Positions 1-7,807 of a stretch of 64,000 nucleotides of DNA are shown in pieces. The number at the start of each line of letters is the position of its first letter. Within the stretch, counting starts at the first letter, position 1. The position numbers and the translations under genes are program-made. Source of the stretch: Paenibacillus_AP thailandensis (lineage in GTDB: Bacteria; Bacillota; Bacilli; Paenibacillales; Paenibacillaceae); contig NZ_JBHUMY010000006.1 of NCBI RefSeq assembly GCF_042685365.1, positions 1 through 64,000 of the forward strand, given 5' to 3'. Under the pieces are notes generated by a model. The model was not told where the DNA came from, ran no database searches, and saw nothing but the letters and a program-made list of their open reading frames with translations.

Positions 1-1848
1 GCCGCGCCGTATCCGCCGCTGGCGCAAGCGGCGGCGGCGATGGCGGACAAAGCGGCTCGGCTTGCGAGCAGCCGCTTTACGATCGCGCTGTTCGGGGCGT
101 TCAGCGCGGGCAAGTCTTCGCTCGCCAACGCCCTGATCGGCGAGCCGGTGCTGCCGGTATCGCCGAATCCGACAACGGCGGCGATCAACCGGCTTGTTCC
201 GCCGACGGCGGAGCGGCCGCACGGAACGGCCCGCGTCGTCATGAAAAGCCGCGAAGCGATGCTTTCCGATTTACGCTATTCGCTTACGATGCTTGGCGAA
301 GACGCGTCGGAAGCGGCCATGCCGGATACGAACGCGTTGCTGAAAGCGATCGACAAGCTGTCGCCCGACGCGATCCGCGGAAGCGGCCGGCCGCATTACA
401 GCTTCTTGCGGGCAGCCCGGGCCGGCTGGGAAGCATGCGGTCCGCTGCTGGGCAGCGAGCTTGACGTCCAGCAGCCGGAATACGAACGGTACGTGGCCGA
501 GGAATCGCGGTCTTGCTTCGTCGGCGAGATCGAGCTGCATTACGCGTGCCCGCTTACCGACCAAGGCATCGTGCTTGTCGATACGCCGGGCGCCGATTCG
601 GTGAACGCGCGCCATACGGGCGTTGCTTTCAACTATATAAAAAACGCGGACGCGGTATTGTTCGTCACTTATTACAATCATGCGTTCTCGCAAGCCGACC
701 GTCAATTTTTGTCCCAGCTTGGACGGGTGAAGGACCAGTTTGAGCTCGACAAAATGTTTTTCCTCGTCAACGCGGCCGACCTCGCCGCCGATGAAGAGGA
801 GCTGGACGGCGTTCTGAAGCATGTGGAGCAGCAGCTGCTGCAGCACGGCATTCGGAATCCGCGGCTGTTTCCGGTTTCCAGCCTTCAGGCGCTGGACGCC
901 AAGCTGGAAGGGAACGACGAGCGGCTTGCCGCATCCGGGGTCGCGCAATTCGAGCGCTCCTTTCTGTCGTTCGTCCATAACGACCTCGGCCGTCTGGCCG
1001 TCGATGCGGCGGAGCGGGAAATCCGCCGCGCCGCCGCCGCCGTGCGCGGCTGGCTGCAAAGCGCCGAAGGCGATGCCGCCTCGCGGCAGGCGGAAGCGGA
1101 GCGGCTGAAGGAGCAAGCCGAGGAGGCGGCCGGACTTATCCGCGAATTCGGCGCCGCCGATACGCCTGCGCAGCTGCCGCAGGAGCTTGGCGAGCTGCTT
1201 TATTATGTAGCGCAGCGGCTGCAGTACCGTTTTGGCGAAATGTACAACTTGGCCTTTAATCCTTCTTCGCTACAGGACGACGGGCGGGATTTGCGCAAAG
1301 CGGTATGGACGGCGTGGCTGGAACTTACTCGGTATATCCGCGTGGAGCTCTCCCAGGAGCTGCAGGCTACGACGCTCCGCATGGAAAAAGCTTTGCACGG
1401 CCTGCTGGCCAAGCGTCATCAAGCGGCTGCCGAGCGGATCGAAGCGTTAATCGAAGGGTACGAAGCCGCCGCGTATGCAAGCGAACCGACGGCAATGCCC
1501 GATGAAGCTCCGGAATGGACGCCGGAAACGGTCGATGCCAAATGGCTGTGGAGCCGCTTCAAGTCTCCGCGCCAGTTTTTTGAAGGAGAAGGAAAAGGAA
1601 AGCTGCGCGGCGAGCTGGAAGCGATTGTCGGCCCTTCTTTGCAGGGATGGATGTCGGAACGGATTGCGGATTGGTCGGCTTTCTACTCCGGCATATGGAG
1701 CGACGCCGTCAAGGGGGCGGCATTGAAGCTGCAAGAGGACTTGTCCGCTTACGTTGACGGGAAGCTGGCATCGTTGTCCGACTCGGCCGACAAGGAGCAG
1801 CTCAGAAGCTTGCACGAACGGTTTCAACGTCTTCTCGCCCCGCAATAA
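1..1848 (+). CDS. Dynamin-family GTPase, 5'-truncated by the window edge
   Basis: The frame is open from the first base, so the in-frame ATG at 40 is probably internal. The visible 600 residues hold one complete dynamin-like GTPase domain. It has a P-loop (GAFSAGKSS), a G3 motif (DTPGAD) and a G4-like NAAD, followed by a long Ala/Glu-rich helical region typical of dynamin stalks. Bacillus DynA-type proteins are tandem double dynamins of about 1200 residues, and this stretch would fit the second half of one. Known members act at the cytoplasmic membrane in fusion and in protection against phage or pore damage. A strong terminator follows 37 bp after the stop, so this is the end of its transcription unit. 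The dynamin family is sure; the double architecture is inference because the upstream half is outside the window. Confidence 0.85.
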   Translation, partial: AAPYPPLAQAAAAMADKAARLASSRFTIALFGAFSAGKSSLANALIGEPVLPVSPNPTTAAINRLVPPTAERPHGTARVVMKSREAMLSDLRYSLTMLGEDASEAAMPDTNALLKAIDKLSPDAIRGSGRPHYSFLRAARAGWEACGPLLGSELDVQQPEYERYVAEESRSCFVGEIELHYACPLTDQGIVLVDTPGADSVNARHTGVAFNYIKNADAVLFVTYYNHAFSQADRQFLSQLGRVKDQFELDKMFFLVNAADLAADEEELDGVLKHVEQQLLQHGIRNPRLFPVSSLQALDAKLEGNDERLAASGVAQFERSFLSFVHNDLGRLAVDAAEREIRRAAAAVRGWLQSAEGDAASRQAEAERLKEQAEEAAGLIREFGAADTPAQLPQELGELLYYVAQRLQYRFGEMYNLAFNPSSLQDDGRDLRKAVWTAWLELTRYIRVELSQELQATTLRMEKALHGLLAKRHQAAAERIEALIEGYEAAAYASEPTAMPDEAPEWTPETVDAKWLWSRFKSPRQFFEGEGKGKLRGELEAIVGPSLQGWMSERIADWSAFYSGIWSDAVKGAALKLQEDLSAYVDGKLASLSDSADKEQLRSLHERFQRLLAPQ

Positions 1849-1884
1849 AAGCTCTCGAATGGCATAAAGCTGTATACAACCGCG

Positions 1885-1924
1885 AAAGCCCGAATCGGAA
1901 CTCATTCCGTTTCGGGCTTTTTTT
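1885..1924 (+). terminator. Rho-independent terminator of the dynamin-like gene
   Basis: AAAGCCCGAA (1885-1894) pairs with TTCGGGCTTT (1911-1920). An inner CGGAA/TTCCG helix closes a CTCA loop, and a run of seven T (1918-1924) follows. It sits 37 bp after the stop codon. Confidence 0.9.
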
Positions 1925-2329
1925 CGAGCGCCGCTCCAGATGGGAAACGGAACGAATAGTTTAGGTTGAAACGTGCAAGAACAATTCCGGGCTTGAAATG
2001 CGGAGTAGCCGAGCGGAAGGGATACATAATGGAAGGTAGCGAAAACGGAAGGAAGCCCGGGACTATGCTTGTTCTGCATAGGAAGCTTTCACAAGCATCC
2101 GTTTTTTTGTTGAAAAAAAACTTGTGTGTTTTTGTGCAAAAATGGAGCAATTGCTTGAAGAGCGAGACGATTCGGGACTATTTAAAAGGGATTGCTATTA
2201 TATATTTCCAATTCGCCCAATTCGGCTGTTAGGAACGGATATTCGGGTTTATCTCCCGATTGCTAGGCGAGGGGGATGCTGATAATATTCATTCATGCTT
2301 ATAAATAATGGAACGGGAGTTGGAGAAAG
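1925..2329 (+). other. 405-bp leader region before the ABC exporter
   Basis: No convincing gene. An 88-codon open frame at 1966-2232 has no ribosome site or recognisable features. The stretch contains a terminator-like hairpin (2042-2107) and, further down, a plausible promoter (TTGAAG 2155-2160, 18 bp, TATTTA 2179-2184). The exporter start at 2330 is a TTG preceded by GGGAG and GGAG. Confidence 0.4.
2042..2107 (+). terminator. Terminator-like or attenuator-like hairpin upstream of the ABC exporter
   Basis: ATGCTTGT (2065-2072) pairs with ACAAGCAT (2091-2098). AAAACGG (2042-2048) can pair with CCGTTTT (2099-2105), leaving a 16-nt bulge on the 5' side. A T-run ends at 2108. No gene is seen just upstream, so it may be an attenuator in a leader rather than a gene-end terminator. 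Only the pairing is seen; the role is inference. Confidence 0.35.
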
Positions 2330-4126
2330 TTGGACGTATTTAAGCAATTGAAACCGTTTTACTGGGTCGAGCGAAAGTACATGATCACTTCGATTTTGTG
2401 CCTGATGTGCGCGACGGCGCTTGGTCTCGTCTACCCGAACTTGCTGCGCTATCTGATCGATAACGTCATCTTGATCGAAGATTTCGGCAAGGTGCCGGCC
2501 CTGGCGTTAACGGTCGTCGGCGTCGTGGCGGTGAAGGCGTCTTTGCAGTTTTTGCACGGTTTTTTTGGCGGGCGGCTCGGCAACCGCGTCGCGTTCCGGC
2601 TGCGCAACGCGCTGTATGACAAGCTGCAAACGTTATCTTTCCAATATTACGACAAGGCGAAGACGGGCGACCTGATGTCGCGGCTGACGGCCGATCTCGA
2701 AGCGATCCGCAACTTTATCGGCTTCGGGTTCGCGCAAATATTGAATATGGTGCTGATGGTCGTGTTCGGCGCCTCGATGATGCTGTCGATCCATTGGCAG
2801 CTGACGCTCATCACCTTGGTGTCCATGCCTTTCCTGATGATCGCCGCGCTCCGGTTCGAGAAGCTGATCCACCCGGCGTTTCGCGAGATGCGCCAGGCGA
2901 TGAGCAATTTGACGACGGCCGTTCAGGAAAATATTACGGGCGTGCGCACCGTCAAGTCGTTCGCCCGCGAGCCGCATGAGGTGAACAAGTTCCTTGTCCG
3001 CAGCGAGCAATACAAACAGAACCAGATCGGCGCCGCGTCGCTATGGGCCAAATATTTTCCGGTCATGGAGCTGCTGGCGAACTTGTGCATGGTGATCTTG
3101 CTTGCGATTGGCGGTTACCTCGTCATCCAGGAGTCGATCAGCCTCGGCGAATTCGTCGCGTTCTTCAGCATGATCGGCTATATTATCGGACCGATGTGGG
3201 GCGTCGGCTTCCATATCAACAACTATACGCAGTCGAAGGCTTCCGGCGAACGGGTGCTGGAGCTGCTGAACGAGCATGTGCACGTGCGCAATACCGATCA
3301 TCCGATCGTGCTGGACGCGCAAACGACGAAAGGTCATGTCCGGTTCGAGAACGTGACGTTCAACTACCCGGACAAGGCTCCGGCTTTATACGATATCAAT
3401 ATCGACGCGCCGGCCGGCAGCGTTATCGGTCTGCTGGGCGCGACCGGCTCCGGCAAATCGACGATCATTCAATTGCTGATGCATGCGTACAACGTCAAGA
3501 ACGGCCGCATTACGGTCGACGGCATCGATATCCGCGAGCTGGACGTGCAAAGCTTGCGCAGCCAGATCGCGCCGGTATTCCAGGAAACGTTCCTGTTCTC
3601 CTCTTCGATCCGCAACAATATCGCTTACGGGGTCAAGGACGTGACGCAGGAGGAAATCGAATACGCGGCGAAGCTGGCCAAAGCGCATGACTTCATTATG
3701 GAGCTGCCGCAAGGCTACGACACGATCGTCGGCGAGCGGGGGCTCGGGCTTTCCGGCGGCCAGAAGCAGCGGATCGCCATTGCCCGCGCATTGATCAAAA
3801 ACCCGCGCATTCTCATCCTTGACGACGCGACAAGCGCCGTGGACATGGAGACGGAGCATGAAATCCAGGCCGGCTTCAAGGAGCTGATGGCCGGACGGAC
3901 GACGTTCATTATCGCGCACCGCATTTCTTCGCTCCGCCACGCGGACGTAATTATCGTTCTGGATGAAGGGCGGATCGTGCAGCGGGGCACGCACGAGCAG
4001 CTCGTCCGGATGCCGGGACCGTACCGGCAAACGTACAATATTCAGTATGCCGACCGTCCTCATGTCGAGGCCGTAGATGAGCATGAAACCGAGGATCGTA
4101 CGCTGCACAGGAGGGTTAGCCGATGA
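2330..4126 (+). CDS. Heterodimeric ABC exporter, subunit with the degenerate Walker B
   Basis: 598 residues: an N-terminal six-helix transmembrane exporter domain (about 1-310) and a C-terminal ATPase domain. The ATPase has Walker A GATGSGKST, signature LSGGQ, Walker B ILILDDATSAVD and H-loop AHRIS. The residue after the Walker B Asp is Asp instead of the catalytic Glu. This is the hallmark of the degenerate-site subunit in asymmetric exporters such as BmrC of BmrCD or YfiB of YfiBC. The start is TTG with GGAG four bases upstream. The stop overlaps the start of the next gene (ATGA, 4123-4126), so the two subunits are translationally coupled. It is likely a multidrug or lipid exporter in the cytoplasmic membrane; the substrate is unknown. 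Confidence 0.9.
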   Translation: MDVFKQLKPFYWVERKYMITSILCLMCATALGLVYPNLLRYLIDNVILIEDFGKVPALALTVVGVVAVKASLQFLHGFFGGRLGNRVAFRLRNALYDKLQTLSFQYYDKAKTGDLMSRLTADLEAIRNFIGFGFAQILNMVLMVVFGASMMLSIHWQLTLITLVSMPFLMIAALRFEKLIHPAFREMRQAMSNLTTAVQENITGVRTVKSFAREPHEVNKFLVRSEQYKQNQIGAASLWAKYFPVMELLANLCMVILLAIGGYLVIQESISLGEFVAFFSMIGYIIGPMWGVGFHINNYTQSKASGERVLELLNEHVHVRNTDHPIVLDAQTTKGHVRFENVTFNYPDKAPALYDINIDAPAGSVIGLLGATGSGKSTIIQLLMHAYNVKNGRITVDGIDIRELDVQSLRSQIAPVFQETFLFSSSIRNNIAYGVKDVTQEEIEYAAKLAKAHDFIMELPQGYDTIVGERGLGLSGGQKQRIAIARALIKNPRILILDDATSAVDMETEHEIQAGFKELMAGRTTFIIAHRISSLRHADVIIVLDEGRIVQRGTHEQLVRMPGPYRQTYNIQYADRPHVEAVDEHETEDRTLHRRVSR

Positions 4127-5976
4127 ACAAGGATACAAGCCGGACGCAAGGGCAGAAGGCCGGCGCAATCAATAAAGGCGAGCGTTTCATTTACCAGGAT
4201 GACGACGCGATCGAAAAGCCGTTTAACTGGGCGCAAATGCGAAGATTGTTTCATTATATGGCGCCTTACAAAAAAGAACTCGTTCCGATTATCGCGGCTA
4301 TGGTCGTCGGCACGCTCACGCGGCTGACCGTTCCGGCGCTGTTCATCTGGGCCATCGATACGGCTATTCGTCCGCCGGAAGGAGAAGGAGAGCCAAGCGT
4401 TCCGCTGCTGTTTACGCTCGCCGGAGCGATGGTCGTGCTGTACCTAATCCAATGGGCGGCGAACAATTACCGGATTCGGCATACGAACGTGATCGGGCAA
4501 AAGGTGATCTACGACTTGCGGAAGCATCTGTTCAGCCATATTCAGCGTCTGTCGTTCCGCTTCTACGACAAGCGGCCCGCGGGCTCCGTGCTCGTCCGGG
4601 TAACGAACGACGTCAACGCGCTGCAGGACTTGTTCACGAACGGCGTCGTCAACCTGCTCATGGATTGCGTACAGCTGGTCGGCATCGTGCTTATCCTGCT
4701 CATCTGGAACTTCCAGCTTGGTCTGGCGGTCATGATTACCGTGCCGCTTATGTTTATCGTTTCGACCTCGCTTCGCAAACGGATCCGTTTCGCCTGGCAG
4801 GACGTGCGGATGAAGCAGTCCCGCATCAACTCGCATTTGAACGAAAGCATACAGGGCATGAAAGTGACGCAGGCTTACGTGCAGGAAAAGGACAACATGC
4901 GTTTCTTCAACAACATGAACGAAGTGAACATTAAGGCGTGGAACAAGGCGTCCGCGCTGAACCAGGCGTTCGGGCCGATCATTGAGCTGACGGCCGCCGT
5001 CGGCACGCTTATTTTGTTCTGGTACGGCTCTTACCTGATTCAAGCCGGTTTTATAACCGTCGGCATCCTGGTCGGCTTCGCGAACTATATCGGCAACTTC
5101 TGGGATCCGATCAACCGGCTTGGCCAGATGTATTCCCAATTGCTTGTCGCGATGGCTTCATCGGAACGGATCTTCGAGTTTATCGACGAGCAGCCGACGG
5201 TCGGCGAAGCGAAAAACGCGGCGCCGCTGCCGAGCATTCGCGGCGACGTGAAATTCGACAACGTCGTGTTCGAATACGAGCCGGGCCGTCCCGCGCTGAA
5301 AGGCATCAGCCTGAACGTGGAAGCCGGCCAATCGATTGCGCTTGTCGGCCATACCGGCTCGGGCAAAAGCACGATCATCAACTTGCTTTGCCGGTTCTAC
5401 GATCCCGTCGAAGGAAAGGTGTCGATCGACGGCGTCGATATCCGCGACGTAACGATCGACAGCCTCCGTTCGCAGGTGGGAATCGTCTTGCAGGATACGT
5501 TTATTTTCTCCGGCACGATCCGGGACAATATTCGGTACGGCCGGCTGAACGCCACCGACGAGGAAATCGTCGAAGCCGCCAAAGCGGTGCACGCGCACGA
5601 TTTCATCATGAGCTTGCCGGACGGCTATGACACGCAGGTCGAGGAGCGAGGCAACGTATTGTCGATGGGGCAGCGCCAGCTGCTCTCGTTCGCCCGGGCG
5701 CTGCTCGCCGATCCGCGCGTCCTCATATTGGACGAAGCGACGGCCAGCATCGATACGGAAACGGAGCTTAAAATCCAGGACGCGCTGAAGACGCTGCTTG
5801 CCGGACGAACTTCCTTTATGATCGCTCACCGTCTGTCCACGATCCGGAACGCCGATCTGATCGTGGTGCTCGACCACGGGAAAATCGTGGAGCAAGGAAC
5901 CCACGACGAGCTGATCGCAAGCGGCGGCGTATATAACGGACTTATCGAAGCGCAATACCGCTTCCTGTCGGCTTAG
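4123..5976 (+). CDS. Heterodimeric ABC exporter, catalytic subunit
   Basis: 617 residues: a cytoplasmic leader of about 45 residues, the exporter transmembrane domain, then an ATPase domain. The ATPase has Walker A GHTGSGKST, a non-canonical signature LSMGQ, Walker B VLILDEATASID with the catalytic Glu, and H-loop AHRLS. The variant signature of this subunit faces the Asp-containing Walker B of its partner. The pair would therefore have one consensus and one degenerate ATP site, as in BmrCD or TM287/288. It overlaps the upstream gene by four bases. No drug-specific feature can be read from the sequence. Confidence 0.9.
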   Translation: MNKDTSRTQGQKAGAINKGERFIYQDDDAIEKPFNWAQMRRLFHYMAPYKKELVPIIAAMVVGTLTRLTVPALFIWAIDTAIRPPEGEGEPSVPLLFTLAGAMVVLYLIQWAANNYRIRHTNVIGQKVIYDLRKHLFSHIQRLSFRFYDKRPAGSVLVRVTNDVNALQDLFTNGVVNLLMDCVQLVGIVLILLIWNFQLGLAVMITVPLMFIVSTSLRKRIRFAWQDVRMKQSRINSHLNESIQGMKVTQAYVQEKDNMRFFNNMNEVNIKAWNKASALNQAFGPIIELTAAVGTLILFWYGSYLIQAGFITVGILVGFANYIGNFWDPINRLGQMYSQLLVAMASSERIFEFIDEQPTVGEAKNAAPLPSIRGDVKFDNVVFEYEPGRPALKGISLNVEAGQSIALVGHTGSGKSTIINLLCRFYDPVEGKVSIDGVDIRDVTIDSLRSQVGIVLQDTFIFSGTIRDNIRYGRLNATDEEIVEAAKAVHAHDFIMSLPDGYDTQVEERGNVLSMGQRQLLSFARALLADPRVLILDEATASIDTETELKIQDALKTLLAGRTSFMIAHRLSTIRNADLIVVLDHGKIVEQGTHDELIASGGVYNGLIEAQYRFLSA

Positions 5977-6113
5977 CTTCGCCTGATAAAGAGGCAATCC
6001 CTTGATTTTTGCCTGAAGAACCTCCACAATGGAAGAAAAAGATAGACAGCCGCTACGCCCATTCGGCAAACGGAGTTGTAAGTCTATCGCTTCCGGGAGG
6101 TTCTTATTTTTTT
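5977..6113 (+). promoter_or_regulatory. Structured purT leader ending in a terminator-like helix over the ribosome site
   Basis: AAGAACCTCC (6016-6025) pairs with GGAGGTTCTT (6096-6105). Within it GGAAG (6031-6035) pairs with CTTCC (6090-6094), GATAGAC (6041-6047) with GTCTATC (6082-6088), and GCCG (6049-6052) with CGGC (6064-6067). Seven T (6107-6113) follow and the purT ATG is the next base. The 3' arm contains the GGGAGG ribosome site. A small AGGCAA/TTGCCT hairpin (about 5992-6014) lies upstream. Either this is the terminator of the ABC operon with the purT ribosome site buried in it, or it is an attenuation/riboswitch-type leader. No known riboswitch consensus was recognised. Confidence 0.55.
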
Positions 6114-7295
6114 ATGTATGGTTCCCCACTATCTAAGCAGTCCCGTAAACTGTTGCTTCTAGGCTCCGGAGAGCTGGGCAAAGAGGTTGTGCTGGAAGCG
6201 CAGCGCCTCGGCGTCGAAACCGTTGCGGTCGACCGTTACGCGGGCGCCCCGGCCATGCAGGTCGCTCACCGCTTTTATGTAACGGACATGCTGGACGGCG
6301 CGTCGATCCGCAAAATTATTGAAGAGGAACGCCCGGACTATATCGTCCCGGAGATCGAAGCGATCGCGACCGACACGCTGCTCGAGCTGGAGCGGGAAGG
6401 CTTCAACGTCATCCCGACCGCCCGCGCCGCAAAGCTGACGATGGACCGGGAAGGCATTCGCAGGCTGGCGGCGGAAACGCTTGGGCTGCCGACGGCCCCT
6501 TACCGCTTCGCCGATACGTTGGACGAGCTGAAGCAAGCGGTGAAAGAGCTTGGCCTGCCGTGTGTGATCAAGCCGATCATGAGCTCGTCGGGCAAAGGCC
6601 AAAGCGTCTGCCGCACGGAGGAGGAAATCGAAGCTTGCTGGAATTACGCGATGGAAGGCGGCCGCGCCAAAAAGCAGCGCATTATCGTGGAAGGCTTTAT
6701 TTCGTTTGACTCCGAAATTACGCTGCTTACGGTCAGATCGGTGTCCGGAACGGCGTTTTGCGCGCCGATCGGGCATGTGCAGAAGGACGGCGATTACATC
6801 GAATCGTGGCAGCCGCATCACATGCCGCCGGAGCAGATCGAAGAGGCGGAGCATATCGCCCGCCGCATTACGGACGAGCTTGGCGGATACGGCCTGTACG
6901 GCGTCGAGCTGTTCCTGACAAAGGACGGCGTGTTGTTCAGCGAAGTGTCGCCGCGGCCTCACGATACGGGCATGGTTACGATGGCAACGCAAGATTTGTC
7001 GGAGTTTGCGCTGCATGTCCGCGCCATACTCGGCTATCCGATCCCGTCCGTCCGCTTGCTGTCGCCGGGCGCGTCCCATACGCTCAAGGCGGACCGCGAG
7101 AGCGGCGCTTTCCGGATCGGCGGTCTCGAGCAGGCGCTCGCCGTCCCGAATACGCAAGTTCGGCTGTTCGGCAAGCCGGAAACGAAGGTCGGACGGCGGA
7201 TGGCCGTCGTCTTAAGCACGGCATCGGACGTGGAAGAGGCTCGCGAATCGGCTGCGAAAGCGGCGCAAGCTTTGTTTATTCGCTACGAGGAATAA
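6114..7295 (+). CDS. purT: Formate-dependent phosphoribosylglycinamide formyltransferase PurT
   Basis: 393 residues, the usual PurT length. PurT makes formyl-GAR from GAR, formate and ATP (third step of purine synthesis), bypassing folate. The protein shows the ATP-grasp layout: an N-terminal dinucleotide-type fold (LLLGSGELGKEV), the central ATP-grasp region with CVIKPIMSSSGKGQSV, and the late motifs GVELFLTKDGVLFSEVSPRP and PHDTGMVTMATQ. An upstream in-frame ATG at 6009 would add 35 residues unlike the family. The ATG at 6114 gives the family N-terminus and follows GGGAGG by 13 bases. The gene is monocistronic, with a terminator directly after it and a structured leader in front. Confidence 0.93.
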   Translation: MYGSPLSKQSRKLLLLGSGELGKEVVLEAQRLGVETVAVDRYAGAPAMQVAHRFYVTDMLDGASIRKIIEEERPDYIVPEIEAIATDTLLELEREGFNVIPTARAAKLTMDREGIRRLAAETLGLPTAPYRFADTLDELKQAVKELGLPCVIKPIMSSSGKGQSVCRTEEEIEACWNYAMEGGRAKKQRIIVEGFISFDSEITLLTVRSVSGTAFCAPIGHVQKDGDYIESWQPHHMPPEQIEEAEHIARRITDELGGYGLYGVELFLTKDGVLFSEVSPRPHDTGMVTMATQDLSEFALHVRAILGYPIPSVRLLSPGASHTLKADRESGAFRIGGLEQALAVPNTQVRLFGKPETKVGRRMAVVLSTASDVEEARESAAKAAQALFIRYEE

Positions 7296-7313
7296 TCGGT
7301 ATTGGAGCAATAG

Positions 7314-7363
7314 CGCACGACGTTTGGGTCATGACGATGACCCGGGCGCCGTGCGTTTTTTTT
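7314..7363 (+). terminator. Rho-independent terminator of purT
   Basis: CGCACG (7314-7319) pairs with CGTGCG (7350-7355). Inside it GGGTCAT pairs with ATGACCC, and eight T (7356-7363) follow. Confidence 0.85.
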
Positions 7364-7386
7364 GACCTTTGACCGCGGCTGGCCAC

Positions 7387-7420
7387 CCTCGAAGGACTTC
7401 GCTAGAAGTTTTTCTCATGA
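7387..7420 (+). repeat. 34-bp dispersed repeat, copy A
   Basis: It begins CCTCGAAGGACTTCG and ends GAAGTTTTTCTCATGA. It is nearly identical to copy B (53494-53527, opposite strand) and about 80% identical to copy C (56947-56980). All copies can form ACTTC-GNNA-GAAGT, with loop GCTA here. It begins 23 bp after the purT terminator and overlaps the 5' arm of the putative structured RNA. Confidence 0.85.
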
Positions 7421-7673
7421 GCTCTTTGGCGGCGAGTCCTTAAGTGATTACGGTTTCTTTATCTTGTGGGCAGTATCCCCAAGTCTCAGGCGAGCGGGGA
7501 AAGAACGGCATCAGCTACGTTTCCGAGCAAATGGGATATTGCCTGTAAGAAGTAAAATCAGGGTTGGCGCAACCCTGGTTGGGGATCGTAATTCCTTGAG
7601 GTGCCTTCAGGGACGATGCTCCTTGGGGGGCCCTTACGGCAGGGGGACCTCAAGGGGATTGGAAGTCCTTTGA
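7389..7673 (+). ncRNA. Putative large structured RNA of unknown family
   Basis: The stretch is gene-free but rich in long helices with G-U pairs on the + strand. A terminal helix joins 7389-7400 and 7662-7673 (12 bp, one G-U). P2 joins 7462-7479 and 7533-7550 (18 bp, four G-U). P3 joins 7556-7566 and 7570-7580 (11 bp). P4 joins 7594-7602 and 7647-7655 (9 bp) and encloses two more hairpins, 7604-7613 with 7620-7629 (10 bp, three G-U) and 7631-7635 with 7641-7645. The G-U pairs would be A-C mismatches on the other strand, so the RNA should be read from +. It ends about 135 nt before the GDSL hydrolase start, so it could be a free RNA or a leader. It does not match what I know of RNase P, tmRNA, SRP or 6S RNA, or common riboswitches. 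Confidence 0.6.
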
Positions 7674-7807
7674 AGGCTCTCGTACATATTTTCGGCTGCA
7701 TTGCAGAAAAATGGGAATGTGGCAATTGTTTGCTGCGGCTATTTCGGGCCGTTTACGGTAATGATGATTGTTGTTGACGGAAGCGACTACATATTGGGGG
7801 GATTTTT

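Noticed and set aside
1966..2232. An 88-codon open frame before the ABC exporter
   Set aside because: No ribosome site or known features. It spans a terminator-like hairpin and a likely promoter.
7389..7673. Identity of the structured RNA as 6S RNA, RNase P RNA, tmRNA, SRP RNA or a T-box
   Set aside because: None of the conserved sequences I know for these RNAs is present. It has several branches rather than a single long hairpin as in 6S RNA, and no T-box or tRNA-like end.
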